From Desulfovibrionaceae bacterium (GTDB taxonomy: Bacteria > Desulfobacterota > Desulfovibrionia > Desulfovibrionales > Desulfovibrionaceae): a DNA stretch of 64,000 nucleotides. Within the stretch, counting starts at the first letter, position 1, and each line of letters opens with the position of its first letter. The translations under genes were made by a program, and so were the position numbers. The stretch is taken from assembly GCA_009773665.1 (NCBI GenBank), contig WSYE01000002.1, positions 124,001 through 188,000 on the forward strand, given 5' to 3'. The notes below the pieces were generated by a model that ran no database searches, was not told where the DNA came from, and worked only from the letters and a program-made list of their open reading frames with translations. Positions 1 through 8,386 of the stretch are shown here, in pieces.

Positions 1-542
1 TTGCGGCACAGGTAGGTAAACACGTTCTTGTCCAGCGCCTGGACCATGCTGCGATCCACCATGCGCTGCGAGGGCCGCGACAGCCGATGCGACAGGCCGT
101 GCCCGCCGGTGAGGCGCGAATCGGCCTGGGCTTCCACATAGGCGTGGGCCAGATTTCCCGGAAGCGACGTGCGGACCATGACGCCCGGCACGTAAAGAGT
201 GTGCGCCACCACGTCCGCCGCCAGATGGGACATGTACCCCAGGGCGTGGACCTTCAGCTGTTCGCTGTCGGCAGCCTGGGAGAGGAGCGCGGCGGATTCC
301 CAGTTGTGGCTGTGGCCGGGGCGGATGCGCGTGCCCTTGCCCACGAAGAAGTCCGCGCTCAGGCAGCCATACAGATAGGTGTTGGGGAACTGGGTGAGAA
401 GCGCCGCCACGGCGGGCGGCACCAGATCCAGATTGGCCAGCACGAAGCGTGCGGCCGCAGTGTGGACGCCAGGCCCCCAGGCCAGGGCCTCGCCGGGCGC
501 GAGAAGAACCATCGCGAAGGAAAGAACCAAAAGGAGCGCCAC
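1..542 (-). CDS. zinc-dependent phospholipase C-like protein (partial)
   Basis: The reading frame runs off the left edge, so only the first ~180 residues are visible. It starts with GTG at 542, preceded by a GATGGAGG ribosome site 7 bases upstream, with an in-frame TAA just before it. The N-terminus is a signal peptide (hydrophobic stretch ending near ALA, residues ~1-21), followed by WGPGVH and later GHSHNW, the histidine-rich pattern of the zinc-dependent phospholipase C family (PF00882) seen in many environmental bacteria. HLAADVVAHT adds further likely metal-binding histidines. It is probably exported and acts on a lipid or related ester; the substrate is unknown. It is the neighbour of, and in the same direction as, the acetyl-CoA synthetase-like gene. 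Confidence 0.7.
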   Translation of the reverse strand, partial: MALLLVLSFAMVLLAPGEALAWGPGVHTAAARFVLANLDLVPPAVAALLTQFPNTYLYGCLSADFFVGKGTRIRPGHSHNWESAALLSQAADSEQLKVHALGYMSHLAADVVAHTLYVPGVMVRTSLPGNLAHAYVEAQADSRLTGGHGLSHRLSRPSQRMVDRSMVQALDKNVFTYLCR

Positions 543-635
543 GACTAAGCCTCCATCACCTTATGCAGACGGGGATGTATGTATGTCCTCAACCGGGCAA
601 GTCAAGTTACAGCCCGTTCATGCGCGCAGCAGGGA

Positions 636-2372
636 TCAAAACAGGGCGTCCTTGTCTCCCAGCAGCGTGGACATCACCGACGGGTCGGCAAGCCCGGACA
701 CGTCGCCCATGCGGCCCTCCGCCGCGCCGCGCAGGGCGTTTCGGGCGATCTTTCCGGAGCGCGTCTTGGGCAGCTCCTCCACGATGCGGATGGACAACGG
801 AAACTCCGGCCCGGAAACCTCGCGGCGCACGGCGTCTGTCAGCACTGATTCCATGTGCTCCGGGTCGGCGGCCTCGGCCCGCAACGTGGCGTAAACCACC
901 ACCGTATCGCCCGACGCCACGGCTGCGGCTTCGGCCACGTCAGGATACGCCGCCACGCAGGCCTCAACATCCACCAGCGGCAGATCCGATCCCGCGAGCT
1001 CCGAGCGTCCCTGGATGATGAACTTGCCGTCCGGCGTGGTCTGCACCAGATCGCCCGTGTCGTAATGCTCTTTCGCGTCCAGGCTCCCCTCCACCAGCCG
1101 TACGGCCATGCCCGGCCAGGGCGACAGGATGGCCAGATGCCCGCCCGCCTGAACGCCGGGCTCCACGCCTGCCTCCACACCAGATAGCGGCGCGAGGCCC
1201 CCCTGGCTGCCCGACAGCATGAGCACGCCTCCAGTCTCGGTCTGGCCCCAGGCGTCCACCACCGGGGCGCGCCCCTTGCCCACCGAGCGGGCCAGCCAGC
1301 TCCGGTTCTCCGGGGTGAGCTTCTCGCCCACGCTCACGATGAACTTCAAGGATGGCAAATCGCGCGCGGCGGGCCAGGCCTCGCCCTCGCGCATCAGCTG
1401 CCCGGTGAGGGCCGGGGTGGTCAGCAGCGTGGCCACCTGATGCTTCTGGGCGATGCGCCAGATGCGGTCCGGCTGAGGATAGCCGGGGGAGCCCTCATAC
1501 AGGAGCGTAGTAGCCCCCAGGCACAGCGGGGCGTACACGGCGTAGGCGTGGCCCATGATCCAGCCGGGCTCGGCCTGACACCAGATGGTCATTCCCGGGC
1601 CGACCCCGAAGCCTTCGCGTGCCGAGGACGCGCAGGCGGTCAGGAATCCGCCCGCCGAGTGCACAACGCCCTTGGGGTGGCCCGAAGAGCCGGATGTGTA
1701 CAGGATGAACAGCGGATCGGACGCGCCGTGCATCGCGCCCGGAAGATTGGGCGGCGTGGGATGGGCCGCTATGGCCTCGTGCCACCAGACGTCGCCGGGG
1801 CGCTGGTCCTCCATGGGGCGGCCCGTTCGGCGCACGAGCACTCTGCGCGGCACGTCCTGGGGCTGAACCAGGGGGACGGGACGCCCGGCCTTGTAGAAGC
1901 CGTCGGCGGTGATGAACAGCTTGGCCTTGCAGGCTCCGAGGCGCTCCGAGATCACCGCCGGGGACAACCCGGCAGGGAACACCAGATGCACCGCGCCCAG
2001 GCGCGCCAGGGCCAGCATGGACACCACCAGCTCCGGCAGTGCCGGAAGCGCGATGCCCACCACGTCCCCCGCGCTGACCCCGAGCCCGGCCAGCACCACG
2101 GCGGCGCGGCGCACGTCCGCCAGGAGCCTGCCATAGGTGAAGACCACGGCCTCGTCCTCGGGCTCGCCCTGCCAGATCAGCGCGGGCACGTCGGCGCGCC
2201 CGGCGGCCACGTGGCGGTCCAGGCAGTTGGCGCTCACGTCCAGGGTCGCGCCCGCGAACCAGCCGGGGGCGGCGTCGAAGGAGTCGGGGCAGGCCTTGGA
2301 CCAGGGTTGGCTCCAGGTCAGGAGTTCATGGGCGCGCTCGTTCCAGAAGCGTTCGCGGTCGTGGGCGTTCAT
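636..2372 (-). CDS. AMP-forming acetyl/acyl-CoA synthetase-like protein
   Basis: A 578-residue member of the ANL (AMP-binding) superfamily, closest in look to acetyl-CoA synthetase: it would activate a short carboxylic acid with ATP to the acyl-adenylate and then to acyl-CoA. Visible motifs are the P-loop YTSGSSGHPKG (225-235), WGQTETGG (375-382), YDTGD (437-441) and the C-terminal lysine motif PKTRSGK (Lys541). It is shorter than typical Acs (~650 residues), and the hinge motif after Gly455-Arg456 reads SELAGSD rather than the usual DDVI, so substrate and activity are uncertain. The start ATG has AAGGAG 5 bases upstream. It is divergent from a Pat-like acetyltransferase, the class of enzyme that controls Acs by acetylating the PKTRSGK lysine. 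Confidence 0.8.
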   Translation of the reverse strand: MNAHDRERFWNERAHELLTWSQPWSKACPDSFDAAPGWFAGATLDVSANCLDRHVAAGRADVPALIWQGEPEDEAVVFTYGRLLADVRRAAVVLAGLGVSAGDVVGIALPALPELVVSMLALARLGAVHLVFPAGLSPAVISERLGACKAKLFITADGFYKAGRPVPLVQPQDVPRRVLVRRTGRPMEDQRPGDVWWHEAIAAHPTPPNLPGAMHGASDPLFILYTSGSSGHPKGVVHSAGGFLTACASSAREGFGVGPGMTIWCQAEPGWIMGHAYAVYAPLCLGATTLLYEGSPGYPQPDRIWRIAQKHQVATLLTTPALTGQLMREGEAWPAARDLPSLKFIVSVGEKLTPENRSWLARSVGKGRAPVVDAWGQTETGGVLMLSGSQGGLAPLSGVEAGVEPGVQAGGHLAILSPWPGMAVRLVEGSLDAKEHYDTGDLVQTTPDGKFIIQGRSELAGSDLPLVDVEACVAAYPDVAEAAAVASGDTVVVYATLRAEAADPEHMESVLTDAVRREVSGPEFPLSIRIVEELPKTRSGKIARNALRGAAEGRMGDVSGLADPSVMSTLLGDKDALF

Positions 2373-2539
2373 GGCTCTCCTTGGCGGGGCTTAAGCGTCT
2401 TGCGGGCAGGCGTCCGGGAATTTCTCCCAAGCCCTGGTCGCGATACGAAAATGAGGCTTGCCGGAATGTTCCAGGACAACTATCCTGGACCCACAGGAAA
2501 GTATCAGCCCAACCCCAGGATTTCAACAAGCGGCGAACC

Positions 2540-5230
2540 ATGAGCGTTGCCAATCTCGACGGACTCTTCAGGCCCAACTCAGTGGCCGTGATCGGCGCGA
2601 CCAACGAGCCCGGTCACGTCGGCTGCGTGGTCATGGAAAACCTGCTGGCGGGCAAGTTCCTTGGCCCGGTGATGCCCATGTCCCTCACGGAAGACTCCGT
2701 GCTGGGCATCGAGGCCTACAAGGGCGTGGACACCCTGCCCCTGACGCCTGATCTGGCCATCCTGTGCGTGCCCCCCGAAGAGGCCCCGGAGTACATCTAC
2801 CGCCTGGGCCGACGCGGCGTCAAAGCAGCCGTGGCCCTATGCCCCGGCTACGCCAGGCTCACTCCCGGCGAAAAGTGGGAAGTGCAGGAGAAGATGCTCT
2901 CCGCCGCCGAGGACGAGGACATCCGCATCCTCGGCCCCTCCGGCCTTGGCCTCATCATCCCCCCCATCGGCCTGAACGCCAGTCTGGTCAAGGCCGAGCC
3001 GCCCAAGGGGCGCATCGCCTTCATCTCCCAGTCGGCCTCGCTGTTCACGGGCGTTCTGGACTGGGCGCGCGGCCACGGCATCGGCTTCTCCTACGTGGTG
3101 TCGTTGGGCGACCGGCTGGACCTCAAATACCACGACCTTTTCGACTACCTCTCCTCCGACCCCAACACCCGCTCCATCCTGCTCTATCTGGAGAGCGTGT
3201 CCGACGCCCGCAAGTTCATGAGCGCAGCCCGCGCCGCAGCCCGCAACAAACCGGTGCTGGTGGTCAAGCCCGGACGCAGGCGCGGCCCCAGCGGCGAGTC
3301 CCTGGCCAAGCCGGGACAGGGCCTGGACGAGGTGTACCACGAGGCTTTCCGGCGCGCGGGCATGCTGCGCGTCTTCGAGATCGACGCCCTGTTCGACGCC
3401 GCCCAGACCCTGGCCCGCTCCCAGCAGCTCAAGGGCGACAAGCTGGCCATCGTGACCAACGGCGGCTCCGTGGGCGTGATGAGCGCGGACACCCTGGTGG
3501 AACGCGGCGGCAAGCTGGCCGGATTCTCCGAGCAGACGGTCCTGGCCCTGCGCGAGCTGCTCGGTCCCAACTGGCTGCGCGACGGCATCGTGGACATGGG
3601 CCTGACCGCCTCGCCCGAGCACTACACCCAGGCCCTGGCCACGCTCCTGAAGGACAAGGAATCAAACGCCGTGCTGGTGATGCACGTGCCCTTCGCCGCA
3701 GTTGCCGGGGAAGAGGCGGCCAAGGCCGTGATCGCGGCGGCGGCCAAGAACCAGCGCCCGGTGTTCACCTGCTGGCTGGGGGCTGGCGTGGCCGAACCGG
3801 CCCGTGCCCTGTTCAGCCAGGCGGGCATCCCCACCTACGCCACGCCCGACACCGCCGTGCGCGCCTTCCTGGACATGGCCAACCACCGCCGCACCCAGGA
3901 GCTGCTCATGGAGATGCCCGCCAGCATCCCCGCCGGGTTCACCCCGGACACCGAGGTGGCTCTGGGCGTGATCCAGGCCGTGCTGGAAGAGGGGCGCGGC
4001 GAGCTGACCGAGCCGGAAGCCAAGGTGGTGCTGGCTTCCTACGGCATCCCGGTCATTCTTTCCCGGCTGGTCAGGACCGTGCCCGAAGTGCTGGAAGCGG
4101 CTCAGCAGATCGGCTACCCGGTGGCCATCAAGGTGGTCTCCCCGGATATCCCCCAGCCCTTCGACGTGGGTGGCGTGGTGCTGGACGTCGAGGACGCCGA
4201 GGAACTGCGGCAGGCGGCCCAGGCCATCAAGGCCCGCGCGCGCAAGCTGGAACTCGGGGCGGACATCAAGGGATTCATCGTGCAGAAGATGGGACGCCGG
4301 GGCGCGCAGGAGCTTCTGGTGCAGGCCCAGGTGGACCCGGTTTTCGGCCCGTTCCTGCGCTTTGGACAGGGCGGCCTCGCAGCGAAACTCTCCCAGGACA
4401 AGGCCATCGCGCTGCCGCCGCTCAACATGAGCCTGGCGCGAGATCTCATCAGCCGCACCCGCGTTTCGGCCTTCCTGCGCGGCTTCGGGGGCAGGCCCCC
4501 GGCGGATATCGACGCCATCAGCCTGACCATCATCCAGGTGGCCCAGTTGGTGATCGACATTCCGCAGATCCAGGAGATCGACATCAACCCCCTGTTCGCG
4601 GACAGCCAGGGGGTCGCGGTGCTGGGCGCGCGCATCCGCGTGGCCGACGCCACCGCCGCCGGGCAGGACCGGCTGGCCATCCGCCCCTACCCCAAGGAGC
4701 TGGAGCAGCCCGCCGTCCTTAAGAACGGGCGCAAAATCCTGGTGCGCCCCATCCGCCCCGAGGACGAACCGGCGCACCACGAATTCTTCAAGCACCTCTC
4801 GCCCGAGGACCTGCGCTTCAGATTTTTCGGCGTGGTGCGCGAACTCTCCCACATGGAGATGGCGCGCCTCACCCAGATCGACTACGAGCGCGAGATGGCC
4901 TTCATCGCCACCGCCCCAGGTGAGGACGGCACCCCCGAAACCCTGGGCGTGGTGCGCGCCTCCGCCAAGCCGGACAACAGCACTGCCGAATTCGCCATCA
5001 TCGTGCGCTCCGACCAGAAGAGCCAGGGCCTGGGGCGGCTTCTCATGGAAAAAATCATCGGCTACTGCCGCAGCCGGGGCACCGGCGCAATCACCGGGCA
5101 GGCCCTCCTGGAGAACAAGGGCATGCAGGGCCTGGCCGAGAAGGTGGGGTTCGAGGTCTGGCGCAACACCGACGACGAAGTGGTGGAGATGCACCTGGAC
5201 CTCAAACAGCCCCCCGGCCTTTACCGATAA
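2540..5230 (+). CDS. Pat-like acyl-CoA synthetase/GNAT fusion
   Basis: An 896-residue protein. An N-terminal CoA-binding Rossmann domain (~1-130, starting SVAVIGATNEPG) is followed by a succinyl-CoA-ligase-like region (~140-430, with ISQSASLFTG), an ATP-grasp subdomain (~470-690) and a C-terminal GNAT acetyltransferase (~730-896, with the acetyl-CoA loop QKSQGLGRLL). This is the architecture of protein lysine acetyltransferase Pat/YfiQ. The SHTG phosphohistidine motif of working ADP-forming acetyl-CoA synthetases is missing: the aligned stretch reads SLAKPGQGLDEVY. The ligase part is therefore probably regulatory. The frame is open to 2381, but ATG at 2540 (MSVANLDGLF) fits the family start. 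Divergent from the Acs-like gene, it plausibly acetylates that enzyme (inference). Confidence 0.85.
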   Translation: MSVANLDGLFRPNSVAVIGATNEPGHVGCVVMENLLAGKFLGPVMPMSLTEDSVLGIEAYKGVDTLPLTPDLAILCVPPEEAPEYIYRLGRRGVKAAVALCPGYARLTPGEKWEVQEKMLSAAEDEDIRILGPSGLGLIIPPIGLNASLVKAEPPKGRIAFISQSASLFTGVLDWARGHGIGFSYVVSLGDRLDLKYHDLFDYLSSDPNTRSILLYLESVSDARKFMSAARAAARNKPVLVVKPGRRRGPSGESLAKPGQGLDEVYHEAFRRAGMLRVFEIDALFDAAQTLARSQQLKGDKLAIVTNGGSVGVMSADTLVERGGKLAGFSEQTVLALRELLGPNWLRDGIVDMGLTASPEHYTQALATLLKDKESNAVLVMHVPFAAVAGEEAAKAVIAAAAKNQRPVFTCWLGAGVAEPARALFSQAGIPTYATPDTAVRAFLDMANHRRTQELLMEMPASIPAGFTPDTEVALGVIQAVLEEGRGELTEPEAKVVLASYGIPVILSRLVRTVPEVLEAAQQIGYPVAIKVVSPDIPQPFDVGGVVLDVEDAEELRQAAQAIKARARKLELGADIKGFIVQKMGRRGAQELLVQAQVDPVFGPFLRFGQGGLAAKLSQDKAIALPPLNMSLARDLISRTRVSAFLRGFGGRPPADIDAISLTIIQVAQLVIDIPQIQEIDINPLFADSQGVAVLGARIRVADATAAGQDRLAIRPYPKELEQPAVLKNGRKILVRPIRPEDEPAHHEFFKHLSPEDLRFRFFGVVRELSHMEMARLTQIDYEREMAFIATAPGEDGTPETLGVVRASAKPDNSTAEFAIIVRSDQKSQGLGRLLMEKIIGYCRSRGTGAITGQALLENKGMQGLAEKVGFEVWRNTDDEVVEMHLDLKQPPGLYR

Positions 5231-5249
5231 CCTGCCGGTAAGCTTCGCT

Positions 5250-5705
5250 CTATTTCTTCAGCCGCATTGTGGTCTTGAAGGGCCTGAATCCCAGTTTGTC
5301 GTAGAACGCCCTGGCGTTGTCGTTGCCTGCCGTAACCTCGAGGTTTTCGGTTTTTGTCCCTTTGGACGCAAACCAATCGAGAGAGTCCTTAGCCAGGGCC
5401 AGCCCGATGCCCTTGCCACGCATGGAATCATCCACGAAGAGCGATTCCAGCGTGCCGTTCATGCCGTCGTCGATGAAGCTCAGGCAGTAGCCCACCAGCA
5501 CACCGTCCGATTTCACAAGCCGCACCCGCAGCCCGTTCACCCCGGAGGCTATCCAGCGCTTCTTGCGCGAATCGATGGTGCGGCCCTTGAAGGCGTCGCC
5601 GAAATCCTTGCAGCATACGGCCTGATAGGCGTTCAACTGCTCCCACATGGGGGCGATGAGGTCGATGGCTTCGGCTCCGGCGGTTTCGTATTCGATCTGG
5701 GGCAT
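5250..5705 (-). CDS. GNAT family N-acetyltransferase
   Basis: A 151-residue single-domain GNAT protein that would move an acetyl group from acetyl-CoA to an amine of unknown identity. The family core is clear: LESLFVDDSMRGKGIGLALAKDSLDWF (~88-114) contains the RGKGIG pyrophosphate-binding loop, and NDNARAFYDKLGFRPF (~128-143) is the usual C-terminal motif B. The start ATG follows AAGGAGC at a normal distance. It converges on the Pat-like gene with only 19 bases between stop codons. The short inverted repeat TACCG...CGGTA (about 5222-5240), which spans that stop, could help termination, but it is too weak to call. Confidence 0.85.
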   Translation of the reverse strand: MPQIEYETAGAEAIDLIAPMWEQLNAYQAVCCKDFGDAFKGRTIDSRKKRWIASGVNGLRVRLVKSDGVLVGYCLSFIDDGMNGTLESLFVDDSMRGKGIGLALAKDSLDWFASKGTKTENLEVTAGNDNARAFYDKLGFRPFKTTMRLKK

Positions 5706-5891
5706 AATTCGCTCCTTCGACGTGGTTTCGTGTCTGATGCCAACATATCACGCCACACACCACGGGGAAAGCGCCAGATTAACACGCAAATACTATACGT
5801 GTTCATGTAATTTGTGATGGCGGATTGTCCTGAGACCAATTGCGCCGCACCAGACGCCCACGCAACGGAGCAAACCTGACGCTGGACCAGC

Positions 5892-6863
5892 TCAGCGCAT
5901 CACCGAGGCGTAGAGCGAGCGCAGCATGGCCACGGGAAGGCCGGATTCCCAGCCGCCCAGAACCATGGCCGTCAGACACACTGCCCCGAACAGCCCCACT
6001 CCGCCCACCAGCCCCGCAAAGCGCGATACTGGTCTGTTCAGAAACCGCAGGCTGAGGGTCTTCTCTTTGGGGCAGGCCTCCACGCACTGGCCGCAGGCCA
6101 CGCACTGGGTCGAACGCGCGGCAGCCCCCGGCGTGATGTCCATGGGGCAGGCACGCTGGCAGCGCCCGCAGCCGTCGCACGTAACGTCATCACGCTTCAC
6201 GGAGCACGGCCCTACCCGGCCCAGAAGCCCCAATAGCGCGCCGTAGGGGCAGAGCCAGCGGCACCAGGCGTTGCGAAATATCAGCCCCGCCGCCAGTAAC
6301 ACCCCCAGCACGATCAGGAAGATGTTGGAGGGGTGCAGGAAGAGCTTCAGCAGATGGGCGTCGGCGGTCAGGTTGTACGCACTGGTCATAAACTGACGCG
6401 TGGTCGCAGGGTCCATGAGCACCCCGATGGACAGCAGGAAAAAGCCCAGCAGCAGGTATTTGACCATGCCTGCCAGCCTATCGGCCAGCTTGGGAACGCT
6501 TCGGCCAAGCCCGCCGCTCTTTCCGGCCTCGCCCACCAGATCAGACACCAACCCCACCGGGCAGACGAAGCCGCAGAAGCTCTTGCGAAACAGAAAGGAG
6601 CAGGCCATGGCCGCCAGCAGGATGCTTAGCCCTGCCGGATGCACGGTGTCGTAGGTTCCGGTGAGGATCAGGTTCTTGAGGCCCATGAGGGCCGCTATGG
6701 GCAGGATGGCCTCAATGCCTGCCGGACGCGGAACAAAGGCTGCCTGGGAATTCGTGGTCCATTCCAGGAAACGCATGAACTGCCAGCCAGTATAGACGCA
6801 GCTTGCCGCGAAAACGTACTGCACGGCGCGGCGCGCGGTCTTGGCCGTAATTGTTGCAAACAT
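5892..6863 (-). CDS. NapH/MauN-like membrane 4Fe-4S polyferredoxin
   Basis: A 323-residue integral membrane iron-sulfur protein. It has about five hydrophobic segments, the two CxxxCP motifs of the NapH/RnfA-associated family (CGFVCPVG ~116-123 and CRWLCPYG ~202-209), and two ferredoxin clusters on one soluble loop (CDGCGRCQRACP ~229-240 and CVACGQCVEACP ~254-265). Such proteins carry electrons between the quinone pool and a cytoplasmic or periplasmic partner. No partner reductase lies next to it, so the pathway is unknown. The start ATG has GGGAG upstream. It stands alone, divergent from the dehydrogenase gene at 7233. Confidence 0.85.
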   Translation of the reverse strand: MFATITAKTARRAVQYVFAASCVYTGWQFMRFLEWTTNSQAAFVPRPAGIEAILPIAALMGLKNLILTGTYDTVHPAGLSILLAAMACSFLFRKSFCGFVCPVGLVSDLVGEAGKSGGLGRSVPKLADRLAGMVKYLLLGFFLLSIGVLMDPATTRQFMTSAYNLTADAHLLKLFLHPSNIFLIVLGVLLAAGLIFRNAWCRWLCPYGALLGLLGRVGPCSVKRDDVTCDGCGRCQRACPMDITPGAAARSTQCVACGQCVEACPKEKTLSLRFLNRPVSRFAGLVGGVGLFGAVCLTAMVLGGWESGLPVAMLRSLYASVMR

Positions 6864-7232
6864 TCTCTTACTCCCTTGGGCGTGTTGCCACCAGATGCAC
6901 CAAGACTCCGGGGCCGTGGAACACTCGGCCCGGCCCGGAAGCCGCCCGGCAAACTACGTCGCTCAGACGCGATACGCTGTCGGCCTCCCGACAGGGGGAC
7001 GGATAAAACGCCTGTTCGTGCGCGAAGGCAAGGGACAACTGCGTCGCCAGACATGGGAACGTATGCGGTGCGCGGTTCTCGTGCGCACGTCTTCTGGCGT
7101 GCGACAGGCCGCCGGTCCTTCGTGGGGCTTCTTGCATTGAAGCCGCAAATGAAGGATGTACTGGCGCAAGGCTTGCGACAGGTTCGCAGGTCGCCGATGC
7201 AATCGCGCCGTCCAACAGGAGGAAGCAATTCC
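6864..7232. other. divergent intergenic region
   Basis: A 369-base gap between two divergent genes, with no convincing gene. The only structure noted is the perfect inverted repeat CTGTCGG-CCTC-CCGACAG at 6977-6994, a possible operator or small hairpin. The ribosome site of the following gene (AGGAGGA) lies at about 7217-7223. Confidence 0.4.
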
Positions 7233-8329
7233 ATGACCATGACATCCATATTCCCCGCACGCTACGTCCAGGGAGCAGGCACTCTCTCCCTGCTACCGGA
7301 AGAGGCTGCCCGGCTCGGGACAAATGCCCTGGCCCAAATGCCCTGGCCGTCATCGACAAAGTTATGCGTTCCACTGTCGACAAGGCCCTGGCAGGCCAGG
7401 ACAAACTTACGCTGACCTATGAGACTTTCACCGGAGAGTGCAGCGACGAGGAGATCGAACGGCTGGCCGGTGTGGGTAGGCAGGCAAAGGCCGACGTCGT
7501 CATAGGCGTCGGCGGCGGCAAGCCTCTGGACACGGCCAAGGCCGTGGCGCACGCGCTGAAACGTCCGGTGGTGATCGTGCCCACGCTTGCATCCACCGAT
7601 GCCCCGTGCAGCGCGCTGTCGGTGATCTATACGCCCGAAGGAGCCTTCAAGCGTTATCTGCTGCTGCCGCGCAACCCTGACGTGGTGCTGGTGGACAGCG
7701 AGGTGATCGCCAACGCGCCGGTCCGCTTTCTCGTCTCGGGAATGGGGGACGCCCTGTCCACATGGTTCGAAGCGCAGGATTGCCAGGAGAGCGGCGCCGC
7801 CAACATGACCGGGCGCTCCGGGACCATGACGGCCTTCGCTCTGGCGCGCCTGTGCTTCGACACGCTCATGGCCGACGGCGTCGCGGCCAAGCGTGATTGC
7901 GGGAAGAAGACGGTCACGCCCGCGCTGGAGCGGGTCATCGAAGCCAATACGCTCCTGAGCGGCCTGGGATTCGAAAGCGGAGGATTGTCCGGAGCGCACG
8001 CCATCCACAACGGGTTCACCGTGCTGCCAGAGACCCACTCGTGCTGGCACGGCGAGAAAGTGGCCCTGGGCACGCTGTCGCTGTTGATGCTCACCAAGCG
8101 CCCGGCGGAACTGGTCTCCCAGGTCTACGACTTCTGTATGGCCGTGGGGTTGCCGGTCTGCCTGGCGGACATCGGCCTTGCCAAGGCAACGGACGAGCAG
8201 TTGCAGGCCGTGGCCAGACTGGCCTGCGCGCCGGGAGAAACCATCCACAACATCGCGGGCGGCGTCACCCCCGAACGGGTCGTGGCGGCTATCAAGGCGG
8301 CAGACGCCGAAGGGCGCAGGCGCAAATAA
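7233..8329 (+). pseudogene. gldA: glycerol dehydrogenase, frameshifted by a 14-bp duplication
   Basis: An iron-/zinc-type polyol dehydrogenase of the GldA class, which oxidises glycerol to dihydroxyacetone with NAD. Reading starts at ATG 7233 behind AGGAGGA and gives MTMTSIFPARYVQGAGTLSL, the normal N-terminus. It then hits two adjacent copies of CAAATGCCCTGGCC (7321-7334 and 7335-7348), which shift the frame. Removing one copy restores LGTNALAVIDKVM and joins the frame that runs to 8329. That remaining ~320-residue part has the NAD loop GVGGGKPLDTAK, the substrate/metal segments PTLASTDAPCSA and MGDALSTWFEA, and the metal histidines in GAHAIHNGF and HSCWHGEKVA. As read it cannot make a full protein, but it is otherwise undamaged, so the lesion is recent, phase-variable or an assembly error. 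Confidence 0.85.
7321..7348. repeat. 14-bp tandem duplication
   Basis: Two perfect head-to-tail copies of CAAATGCCCTGGCC inside the glycerol dehydrogenase gene. Fourteen is not a multiple of three, so the extra copy breaks the frame. Loss of one copy by slippage would repair the gene exactly. Confidence 0.95.
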
Positions 8330-8332
8330 AAA

Positions 8333-8372
8333 CGGCCCCATGCGCCGGAGAACACTCCTGCGCATGGGGCCG
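8333..8372. terminator. bidirectional rho-independent terminator
   Basis: A perfect 13-bp stem (CGGCCCCATGCGC, 8333-8345, pairing with 8360-8372) with a 14-base loop lies between two convergent genes. On the minus strand it is followed by TTTTTATTT, so it mainly ends the leuS operon; on the plus strand it is followed by CGTTTA. Confidence 0.9.
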
Positions 8373-8386
8373 CGTTTAAATCCAGT

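Noticed and set aside
2381-2539. N-terminal extension of the Pat-like protein from ATG 2381
   Set aside because: The 53 extra residues do not resemble the family; ATG 2540 gives the conserved start.
3662-5194. Long minus-strand frame of 510 codons within the Pat-like gene
   Set aside because: GC-rich antisense shadow; composition is His/Gly/Leu rich and no motif is present.
7262-8365. Long minus-strand frame of 367 codons
   Set aside because: It is the shadow of the glycerol dehydrogenase coding strand in GC-rich DNA, with no family resemblance.
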